Shown one piece after another: positions 1 to 6,415 of a stretch of 23,338 nt of DNA. The notes beneath the pieces are model-generated. The model had not been told where the DNA came from and did no database searches. It saw only the letters and a program-made list of their open reading frames with translations. A program made the position numbers and the translations under genes. The number at the start of each line of letters is the position of its first letter. The first letter of the stretch is position 1. This DNA is from Cocleimonas sp. (GTDB lineage Bacteria > Pseudomonadota > Gammaproteobacteria > Thiotrichales > Thiotrichaceae): positions 1 to 23,338 of the forward strand of contig JAGLBQ010000023.1 in assembly GCA_023146675.1 (NCBI GenBank). Direction: 5' to 3'.

Positions 1-495
1 ACCTCCATAGAGTTTATCTGCACCTTTCCCCCCTTCTAGCCAGTCAGAGCCTCGACCACCACGCAAGGTATCATGACCTCTGCCACCTTCCAACCAGTCA
101 GAGCCTTGACCACCATTCAAACGATCATTCCCTCCTCCTCCTCTTATCCAGTCATTTCCCTTTTTGCCATTGATAACATCATTGCCACGCGTTCCCCTAA
201 GTACATCATCCCCATTTGTACCAACAATCACATTATTGGCTCTAGAGCTAGGAGAGCTTATGCCTATAGCCCCTTTTGCTCTACCAACACTTTTAAATAA
301 TTTTTTCACCAAATTATTTAAAATAGGGACTTCATTATTTTTCTTCTTATCATCTTCTTCACGCTGACTGCCACCGCCTTGGAAATTTTGAGATTCTCGC
401 GTTATCACTCCAATCCGATTCGCAGGCGGGTTAATATTTCCAGTACGCTGCTCTGTTGCTCGGTCGTTAATGTTATTTACGCTAATTGTCGACAT
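1..495 (-). CDS. RTX (haemolysin-type calcium-binding repeat) protein, N-terminal part, C-terminus beyond the left edge
   Basis: The reverse strand is open from an ATG at 495 to the window edge, giving 165 residues without a stop. The start is supported by an AAAGGA ribosome site 7 bases upstream. There is no signal peptide. Residues 1-45 are polar, residues 44-53 are a charged run (REEDDKKKNN), and from Gly92 to Tyr163 there are eight consecutive nonapeptides of the GGxGxDxLx type (for example GGQGSDWLE, GGKGADKLY). Such repeats bind calcium and fold as a beta-roll after export, normally through a type I secretion system reading a C-terminal signal. That signal is outside the window, so toxin, protease, adhesin or S-layer roles cannot be separated. 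Unusual here: many Arg/Lys in the variable positions and Trp after the Asp in three units. The family call is firm; the function is unknown. Confidence 0.88.
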   Translation of the reverse strand, partial: MSTISVNNINDRATEQRTGNINPPANRIGVITRESQNFQGGGSQREEDDKKKNNEVPILNNLVKKLFKSVGRAKGAIGISSPSSRANNVIVGTNGDDVLRGTRGNDVINGKKGNDWIRGGGGNDRLNGGQGSDWLEGGRGHDTLRGGRGSDWLEGGKGADKLYGG

Positions 496-525
496 GATTG
501 ATTCCTTTCTTTTTGATGATTGATG

Positions 526-540
526 AAAGCATTATGCTTT
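526..540. promoter_or_regulatory. Short perfect palindrome in the RTX gene leader
   Basis: AAAGCAT-T-ATGCTTT, a 7-1-7 inverted repeat, lies about 30 bases upstream of the RTX start in the 239-base divergent spacer. It could be an operator or an mRNA hairpin. There is no further support, and a 7-base arm can arise by chance in AT-rich DNA. Confidence 0.25.
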
Positions 541-734
541 TAAATTTTATGTAGACGACAAATCCTTATGTCCTCCCTACTAAAGATATAGATGATGAAC
601 AGCCTTTTATTCCGCACAAAAGGTAAAGCCACAGAAAAATTTGATAAACGGTATTAACCCGCAACCCAGTACCTTTAACTAATTAATTACTCTTATGTAG
701 AATCATTATTTGTTTTTCTCTAACGACATAGACT

Positions 735-1421
735 ATGAAGAAAATGCTATCCATGACTCTCCTGATTTTTTTATTCACTGGCTTAATTTCTGTCTGTGTT
801 GCTAAAGATAAACTTTTTTGTAGCAGCCAAATATTAGCCAATAGAACCGATGTAGGATTTACTTGGACGGTAGTTTCCCGATTCAGTGACATTCTAACTA
901 ATGCTGAAAATCGCTATGGAAAAAGAGATCCATCATGGACATTATTAGGGGTGGAGTTTACTAATCTTGATCAACCTCAAATCTGGTATCCTTTTATAAG
1001 CCAAAACAGAAAACATCTTATTATTCAGCTAACCAAAAGTGCGTCTAAAAATGAAAAGGAAGCTTTATTTCAACTATCCCATGAGGCTATTCATTTATTA
1101 TCCCCCGCAGGTACCGAGGGCAGTAGTGTGTTTGAAGAAGGTTTAGCGACTTATTTTTCTATCCAAAATATGAAAACGTTAAATTATGATATTGATGAAA
1201 GCTATATTTTTGAAAAAAAGTACCGGCAAGCATACAATCTGATTGATCACCTCTATAAAAACTTTCCCAATACCGAAGATAGAATTAAAACGCTTCGTAG
1301 TCAGGTTGAGAAAATCAGAGATATAACACCTGAGCAATTCGCTTATGCTTTTACAGGACTTAATAAAAAAGATGCAACCCTACTTGCTAAAAAATACAGT
1401 GAATGGGATTTTAAGGGCTGA
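735..1421 (+). CDS. Exported HEXXH-motif protein, putative zinc metallopeptidase
   Basis: A 228-residue protein with a Sec-type signal peptide (MKKMLSM followed by a hydrophobic stretch to about residue 21, then CVAKD). Residues 116-120 read HEAIH, matching HEXXH, in which the two His would bind zinc and the Glu would act as base. A pair of acidic residues follows at 134-135 in the segment FEEGLATYFS, the arrangement in which gluzincin-type peptidases carry their third ligand (helix with E..A). The rest (a Lys-rich C-terminal half with helices) matches no family I recognise. The protein would act in the periplasm or outside the cell. It is divergent from the RTX gene and 145 bases before the FKBP gene. 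The Shine-Dalgarno is poor. Peptidase activity is an inference from the motif; the substrate is unknown. Confidence 0.7.
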   Translation: MKKMLSMTLLIFLFTGLISVCVAKDKLFCSSQILANRTDVGFTWTVVSRFSDILTNAENRYGKRDPSWTLLGVEFTNLDQPQIWYPFISQNRKHLIIQLTKSASKNEKEALFQLSHEAIHLLSPAGTEGSSVFEEGLATYFSIQNMKTLNYDIDESYIFEKKYRQAYNLIDHLYKNFPNTEDRIKTLRSQVEKIRDITPEQFAYAFTGLNKKDATLLAKKYSEWDFKG

Positions 1422-1566
1422 GGTTTAATCAATGTTAAGACTAGACAGTATGCTTTTAAGGTTGTACATCAGAGCTAACATTTCTACAGAAAATATCTAT
1501 CAAGATTGAGGTATAAAATAGAAAGAGGCATAATCATCTATTTTTTAAACAACTAAAATCAATCAT

Positions 1567-2037
1567 ATGAAAATAACGTCCTTTATTACAATTCCATTTG
1601 CCTTGTCACTCGGTCTCTTTTTGCCTGCATGCTCAGATAATACATCCAAGTCTGAAGAAGCAGAGGCAAATATTATTTCAACCATTAAAACTGATAGCTT
1701 TGAAAAAATTGATGTAAAAAAGGGAGAAGGGGCGGAGGCAAAAGCAGGGCAAAAAGTTTCTGTACATTATACAGGTTGGCTTTATAAGCCAGATGCAGCG
1801 GATAAGCACGGTACAAAGTTTGATAGTTCACGAGACAGGGGGCAACCTTTTGTTTTTCCTTTAGGCGCGGGTAGAGTCATTAAGGGTTGGGATCAAGGGG
1901 TTGTTGGCATGAAAGTTGGCGGTCAACGTACCTTAATCATTCCCGCTAAAATGGGATATGGCGCAAGAGGTGCAGGAAGTAAGATTCCACCTAATGCTAC
2001 CTTGATTTTTGATGTTGAGCTAATAGGGATAAAGTAA
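1567..2037 (+). CDS. FKBP-type peptidyl-prolyl cis-trans isomerase, lipoprotein
   Basis: A 156-residue protein. Residues 1-22 are a lipoprotein signal ending in the lipobox LPAC, with Cys22 as the predicted lipidated residue; the residue after it is Ser, which suits outer-membrane sorting. Residues 45-156 form one complete FKBP domain: VHYTGWLY (Tyr68), KFDSS (Phe85, Asp86), FPLGAGRVIKGWDQG (Val104, Ile105, Trp108), GYGARGAG (Tyr131) and PPNATLIFDVELI (Phe148) are the usual active-site positions, all present. It catalyses prolyl isomerisation and so helps folding of envelope proteins. It lacks the N-terminal dimerisation region of Mip/FkpA, so it is a minimal one-domain form. Its stop lies only 3 bases from the stop of the convergent gene and there is no terminator between them. 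Confidence 0.92.
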   Translation: MKITSFITIPFALSLGLFLPACSDNTSKSEEAEANIISTIKTDSFEKIDVKKGEGAEAKAGQKVSVHYTGWLYKPDAADKHGTKFDSSRDRGQPFVFPLGAGRVIKGWDQGVVGMKVGGQRTLIIPAKMGYGARGAGSKIPPNATLIFDVELIGIK

Positions 2038-2040
2038 TAC

Positions 2041-2838
2041 TTAATCCATCTCCTTTAATGACCTCAAGGAGATGCCTGTAATTTTATGAATCATTGTATG
2101 CGCTAAGCCTTCTTTTAGCATTTTCTCCGCAATGGCTAATTGTGTTTGTGCTTCCCCTGCTTCAACACCTGATAAATAGCGTGCTTTTTTCATTTCTTCT
2201 TGGTTATATTCTTCTTTCATCCGTGCTAATTCCTGTGGGGAAATAGCACTCTTTTCGATTAAAGAGAAAACATCGTGAATCATTTGATTGTCATAGCGAC
2301 TTTCATCCACTTCTTCATCAAGACTGTCATCAATCGCCTCTAACCATTGACGATAAGGTTGCGGGGTCTCTTTACTCACGTATTTAGGACAAAGGTAGAG
2401 AATTTTATGTGAAATTTCTCCCAATGCTTTTCCGTTACGGTCTTTAGGATCAAAATCAATGGTCGCCATATCAACTTTATGACGATCTCCAGAGGTTAAG
2501 AGGACAATAGTAAAAACGGTCAAATTAGGGCTATAGTTTTTTGAATTAGCGACTTGCTCTAATAAGGCAACGCAATGATAATGTAAAAATCGATCATAAT
2601 GATCCGTAGAACGAACGTGTTGGATATCAACGATAATACGATTTTCTTTATCCTCAGCAAATAGATCAAAACGGCTGTCTACTTTGCCTACAATAGGATC
2701 AAAAGATTTCTCCGTTTCCACATGATCGATATTGAGTGTAATACCTAAAAAATCCTGTGCAAATGCGGTGAAGATTGCAGGTTGCGAGAAGGCTTTTTTA
2801 AAAATAACGCCATAGCGTAATGAAGCGACTTTTTTCAT
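2041..2838 (-). CDS. Rpn-family recombination-promoting nuclease / PD-(D/E)XK nuclease family protein
   Basis: 265 residues from the ATG at 2838 (MKKVASLRYG). A TTG at 2856 would add six residues, but the ATG looks the more likely start. Families of this type (often annotated as putative transposase or PDDEXK_2) carry an N-terminal nuclease domain. Here the core is FDLFAED followed, after a short turn, by VDIQ: Asp64 (numbered from the TTG) and Asp77-x-Gln79, where most relatives have a Glu-x-Gln. Downstream is DRFLHYHCVALLEQ, typical of the family, and residues 190-271 are an acidic helical tail with a predicted coiled coil. Rpn proteins of E. coli promote RecA-independent recombination and DNA cleavage; whether this one is active is unknown. 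Members are often multicopy and patchily distributed. It lies downstream of sat on the same strand, beyond a strong terminator. Confidence 0.8.
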   Translation of the reverse strand: MKKVASLRYGVIFKKAFSQPAIFTAFAQDFLGITLNIDHVETEKSFDPIVGKVDSRFDLFAEDKENRIIVDIQHVRSTDHYDRFLHYHCVALLEQVANSKNYSPNLTVFTIVLLTSGDRHKVDMATIDFDPKDRNGKALGEISHKILYLCPKYVSKETPQPYRQWLEAIDDSLDEEVDESRYDNQMIHDVFSLIEKSAISPQELARMKEEYNQEEMKKARYLSGVEAGEAQTQLAIAEKMLKEGLAHTMIHKITGISLRSLKEMD

Positions 2839-2961
2839 GATAGCTACCAAAAACAATAGTGAAGTACGTTCATATTATTCTTTTTTTTTCTTAAAACAAT
2901 CAAAAAAAGCCATTGATATTAATTTTAACAAACAATGAAAGTCGAATATCAAAATCTCCAT

Positions 2962-2997
2962 AAAAAAAAGCCTACCCCAAGGGGTAGGCTTTTTTTT
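2962..2997 (-). terminator. Intrinsic terminator of sat (potentially bidirectional)
   Basis: A perfect inverted repeat: eight A, then GCCTACCCC, AA, GGGGTAGGC, then eight T. The 9-bp GC-rich stem followed by a T run on either strand is a textbook Rho-independent terminator. It lies about 40 bases past the sat stop, so its main job is probably to end the sat transcript and insulate the nuclease gene. Confidence 0.93.
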
Positions 2998-3035
2998 CTA
3001 TCACTACTATCTATAACAGCAATGACTCGTCAAGA

Positions 3036-4253
3036 TTACTTAGCAGAGTGACCGCTTAGCTCTATCTTCACTTTGTCTTCTTCTTTGATGTCTGCGTAAT
3101 AAGCACGAAGAATCTTTAGCACTTCAGGACGTGAGAACTTCTCAGAGACATCTTCGCCTTCTGATAATGCGTGACGTAGCTTCGTTCCAGAAAGTAGCAT
3201 TCTATCTTTTGCATCATGCGCGCATGTTTTCATTGATGCCATGCCGTCGCACTTATCACACCAGAATGTCCAGTCAATTTTAAGAGGCAATGTCTCTAAC
3301 GCATCCTGAGGAATTTCGTCGAAGATATCATGTGCATCAAATGGACCGTAGTAGTCGCTTACGCCTGCATGGTCACGTCCTACGATTTGATGTGAACAAC
3401 CGTAGTTTTGACGGAATAGCGCGTGAATTAATGCTTCACGAGGCCCTGCATAACGCATATCAAGTGGGTAACCCGCTTGCACAACCGTATCTTTTACAAA
3501 ATAGTTTTCGATCAAGGTGCCAATGGCATCAGAACGAACTTCAGCAGGAATATCTCCTGGCTTAAGCTTGCCTAAAAGTGAATGGATTAAAACACCATCG
3601 CCAATTTCTAATGCGATTTTAGCAAGATACTCATGCGAGCGGTGCATTGGATTACGTGTTTGGAAACAAGCAACCGTTGACCAGCCTTTCTTTTCAAAAT
3701 AAGCACGCGTTTCTGCTGGTGTCATAAACTGATCACCATAAACTTCTTTGAAATCACCGATTGAGAGTACTTTAACAGTACCTGCAACGTTTATAGGACC
3801 TTGCGCCATGACCATTTGTACGCCAGGATGATCATCAGCAACCGTCTTATAAACCGTCTCACACTCATGTTCTTTATTGATCATATAGGTGGACTCAACG
3901 ACCATCGTTCCCATGATCTCGCCACTTTCTTCACTCACTAGCGCAACATTTGTGCCTTCAGATAATGCATCTGCGGTCTCACCATCCGTTGATAGTGTGA
4001 TAGGAATTGGCCAGAAAAGACCATTTTCCATTTTCATATCATCACAAACACTCTGCCAATCTGCCTTATTCATAAAGCCTTCAAGAGGAGTGAATCCACC
4101 GATGCCCATCATAATGAGATCGCCAGTTTCGCGTGAAGATAGTTTGATTTGAGGAAGATCAGCAGCGCGGGCTAATTCAGCAGTAAGAGCGTCACCTTCG
4201 AGTAGTAGAGGCTTTAGGTCGCCTCCGCCATGAGGTCGTACAAGATTTGACAT
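3036..4253 (-). CDS. sat: Sulfate adenylyltransferase (ATP sulfurylase)
   Basis: 405 residues, the full length of the homo-oligomeric prokaryotic Sat, which interconverts sulfate plus ATP with APS plus pyrophosphate. Motifs: QTRNPMHRSHE at 198-208 (nucleotidyl-transfer HxxH site), GRDHAG at 292-297, and MLLSGTKLR at 352-360. Cys332, Cys335 and Cys344 in WCDKCDGMASMKTC match the zinc site of the A. fulgidus/Thermus-type enzymes. It is not the CysDN type used for assimilation. In sulfur oxidisers this enzyme runs in the ATP-forming direction after AprAB; no aprAB lies in the window, so direction is inferred from context (Calvin-cycle genes on the same segment). Start: ATG with AGGAA 8 bases upstream. 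The gene is a single transcription unit with its own terminator, divergent from rsmE. High confidence in identity, moderate in the oxidative role. Confidence 0.96.
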   Translation of the reverse strand: MSNLVRPHGGGDLKPLLLEGDALTAELARAADLPQIKLSSRETGDLIMMGIGGFTPLEGFMNKADWQSVCDDMKMENGLFWPIPITLSTDGETADALSEGTNVALVSEESGEIMGTMVVESTYMINKEHECETVYKTVADDHPGVQMVMAQGPINVAGTVKVLSIGDFKEVYGDQFMTPAETRAYFEKKGWSTVACFQTRNPMHRSHEYLAKIALEIGDGVLIHSLLGKLKPGDIPAEVRSDAIGTLIENYFVKDTVVQAGYPLDMRYAGPREALIHALFRQNYGCSHQIVGRDHAGVSDYYGPFDAHDIFDEIPQDALETLPLKIDWTFWCDKCDGMASMKTCAHDAKDRMLLSGTKLRHALSEGEDVSEKFSRPEVLKILRAYYADIKEEDKVKIELSGHSAK

Positions 4254-4560
4254 AAGAGTAGTTCCTGACTTAATAAAGTATCGAGTATATATCTCAAAAT
4301 TTACTTTGCTATAGCCATCAAGTAATAAGTGTTGATCCTAACAGCTCACCTGAATGCATACAGTAAGTTAAAATAACTATAATTTTAAGCATTCATACCG
4401 TATTACCTTTGTTGGGCTGGTGCAAGTTTTCAGACTCTTTCTATAATCCAATTTTCATATGGATAGATAAATATTATTTATCAAAAAGAAACACAGGCGC
4501 ATCAAGAAAAGATAAAAGTAATGTTAAACTCAAGCCTTTCAAACCAAAAGATAGTTAACC
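4254..4560. other. Divergent sat / rsmE intergenic region
   Basis: 307 bases without a gene. It must hold both promoters. On the sat side the best -10 candidate is TATACT, about 30 bases before the ribosome site, with no good -35. A palindrome GATAAAT-ATT-ATTTATC (7-3-7) lies at 4466-4482, about 80 bases before rsmE. I recognise no known operator. Confidence 0.5.
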
Positions 4561-5292
4561 ATGCGTATCCCTCGTTTTTATATCGATTGCCCTTTGCAAA
4601 TAGGTCTTGAACTGGAATTACCGAAAGATATTCATCGCCATGCAATTCAGGTATTACGTCTTAAAGTGAATGAGGCACTTATTTTCTTTAATGGCAAGGG
4701 AGGAGAGTATCTAGCAACACTGATAATGGCTGAAAAGCGCCGCTCAAATGTTAGAATTCTTTCTTATGATGCGATAAATCGAGAGTCACCGCTGGAAATA
4801 ACGCTAGCACTTGCAATGATCAAAGCAGATAAAATGGACTTTGCAATCCAAAAAGCGGTTGAGATGGGTGTTAATATCATTCAGCCTCTTTATACAAAAC
4901 GCAGTGTGATCAAGCTTAAAGCAAATCGTCTTGATAAAAAACAAATGCACTGGGATGGTGTGATTAAAGCCGCCTGTGAACAATCTGGACGTACTACTGT
5001 ACCAAAGCTCCATGAACCTGTTGCGCTAGCCTCATGGTTGCACACATCATCTTCTGCATTCTGCTTAGCGATGTTACCAGGAGATTATCCAAAGATGACT
5101 TCATTAGATTTTCCTGAGAATAAGCAAATGGATTTGCTGGTTGGTCCTGAAGGAGGCTTTACAGATCAGGAAGTTGATTTATTATTGTCAAATAATATCA
5201 AAGGCATACAATTTGGTTCGCGCATATTACGAGCAGAAACAGCGGTTATTGCAGGGGTTGCTTTATGCCAGCAACAGTGGGGAGATTTGTAA
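4561..5292 (+). CDS. rsmE: 16S rRNA (uracil1498-N3)-methyltransferase
   Basis: 243 residues, the normal RsmE length. It methylates U1498 of 16S rRNA in the assembled small subunit using S-adenosylmethionine. N-terminal PUA-like part (residues 1-70) with HAIQVLRLKVNE; SPOUT (trefoil-knot) catalytic part with KADKMDFAIQKAVEMGV (88-104), AACEQSGRTTVP (137-148), LLVGPEGGFTDQEV (193-205) and the knot signature RILRAETAVIAG (221-232). All family hallmarks are present. The Shine-Dalgarno is weak. It is a single gene here, with a hairpin terminator about 200 bases after its stop. In many gammaproteobacteria rsmE neighbours gshB; that is not the case here. Confidence 0.96.
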   Translation: MRIPRFYIDCPLQIGLELELPKDIHRHAIQVLRLKVNEALIFFNGKGGEYLATLIMAEKRRSNVRILSYDAINRESPLEITLALAMIKADKMDFAIQKAVEMGVNIIQPLYTKRSVIKLKANRLDKKQMHWDGVIKAACEQSGRTTVPKLHEPVALASWLHTSSSAFCLAMLPGDYPKMTSLDFPENKQMDLLVGPEGGFTDQEVDLLLSNNIKGIQFGSRILRAETAVIAGVALCQQQWGDL

Positions 5293-5495
5293 CGTCATAA
5301 ATTTATTTATCGCATCATTAATATTTCTTCGGTTAAAAATACAAATATTCAGACTACACATAGAACTTTTAATTAAATCTACACTCAATAATAGCAGTAC
5401 TGAGAAGTACTCGTCATGACTGACAATATTTAAAAATAAAATAGTCAGATGAAAATGGACTATTTGTTCTTTGGTGGGAATAAGCTAGTCTCTCT

Positions 5496-5530
5496 ATGCC
5501 AGCAAAGTAATTACTTTGCTGGCATTTTAT
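5496..5530 (+). terminator. Intrinsic terminator between convergent rsmE and the membrane-protein gene
   Basis: A perfect palindrome ATGCCAGCAAAGTAA / TTACTTTGCTGGCAT (5496-5525) followed by TTTATTTTTAT. The U-rich tail points to rsmE (plus strand), although the hairpin sits about 200 bases after the stop. Read on the minus strand it lies just past the end of the convergent gene and could protect or end that mRNA too, but without a T run. Confidence 0.85.
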
Positions 5531-5536
5531 TTTTAT

Positions 5537-6289
5537 CTAACGATAAACTTCTAACCGCTTTACAGATCCCATTGCAATGGGTGTTGTTGCTACGCCGCCA
5601 GATAAGTTCTTCTCAACGATAAGCTGACTACCGCGAACTTTACTTAGAATACCTTCTAACACCTTGCCATTCTTTTGTGAAAGACGTATTTTATATCCAA
5701 TAGCACCGTTAACTCGTCTGATGCTAATAAGTTGAAATTTAGGCTCTATATAGCTCTTTTGATCTCTTATTTTCTTTTTTTCAAGTGCCGCTATTACCTG
5801 TGGGCTTAGTAAATCTTGATCAGTGAGTGTCGCCTCTTCTTTATACTCCTCTTTATCAGCATCTTCTAATGACTCCACTGGCCGCATTTCCTCAATCAAA
5901 CCAATATCATCTGCTAGGCTTATAATGGTTTTGTCCAAAGGTTTACCAATAGAAATAATAACAATCACCGTCGCAATAACACCTATTGAAAAAGCAGTGA
6001 TATTGGTAGTGATGGCGGCGAGCCAATTCATTTTATTAAGAAATCGGTAGATAATAGTAAATACAACGAGTGGCGTTAAATAAGTAAGTGCAACCAGTAT
6101 GTGCTTATCAAATACAAATAAACTCAAGCTAATGACGATGCTAATAGAAAACATTATACCCAGTAGCCACGCAGCAAAAATCCAGACCATATCTGGTTTT
6201 TTAGCACTCATTAGACGTGCAAAGAAGCTGGTAATCCAAAGCGTTGAAGCAAATGCAACAAGTGAGAGGGGAAGTGTAAAAATTTCCAT
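5537..6289 (-). CDS. Unknown membrane protein, four N-terminal helices plus a C-terminal soluble domain
   Basis: 250 residues; I do not recognise the family. Hydrophobic segments at about 5-25, 33-58, 63-83 and 88-113 predict four membrane helices. Residues 120-175 are a strongly acidic, charged linker (ESLEDADKEEYKEEA). The last 65 or so residues look beta-rich: FQLISIRRVNGAIGYKIRL, GKVLEGILSKVRGSQLIVE, TTPIAMGSVKRLEVYR. This resembles a small barrel such as an Sm-like or SH3-like fold, but that is only an impression from strand pattern. It is probably an inner-membrane protein with a cytoplasmic tail. It lies downstream of pepN on the same strand, separated by about 125 bases; co-transcription is not clear. 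Confidence 0.72.
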   Translation of the reverse strand: MEIFTLPLSLVAFASTLWITSFFARLMSAKKPDMVWIFAAWLLGIMFSISIVISLSLFVFDKHILVALTYLTPLVVFTIIYRFLNKMNWLAAITTNITAFSIGVIATVIVIISIGKPLDKTIISLADDIGLIEEMRPVESLEDADKEEYKEEATLTDQDLLSPQVIAALEKKKIRDQKSYIEPKFQLISIRRVNGAIGYKIRLSQKNGKVLEGILSKVRGSQLIVEKNLSGGVATTPIAMGSVKRLEVYR

Positions 6290-6415
6290 GAGAGATAACC
6301 TACTTATAATTTTTATTTAGATTAGCAAGTAGATAATAAAACAAACAAGATCTCAATAGAAAGCTGATCAGTGAGAAATGTCAGTGAGATTTTACCCCAC
6401 CAACAATAGCGCAAC

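Noticed and set aside
1..160. CRISPR array suggested by regular 27-base repetition at the left edge
   Set aside because: The period is 9 codons and translates to RTX nonapeptides; repeats are degenerate and there are no unique spacers.
73..367. Plus-strand open frames within the RTX gene
   Set aside because: They are low-complexity mirror frames (Ser/Thr/Pro/Ile-rich) of the minus-strand glycine/aspartate repeats, which match a known family exactly.
2839..2856. TTG start six codons upstream for the Rpn-type gene
   Set aside because: The internal ATG gives a normal-looking start (MKKVASLRYG) and the added MFLVAI has no support.
5141..5419. A 92-codon plus-strand frame overlapping the 3' end of rsmE
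   Set aside because: Most of it overlaps the conserved GPEGG-to-C-terminus part of rsmE in another frame, and the remainder has no family pattern or ribosome site.
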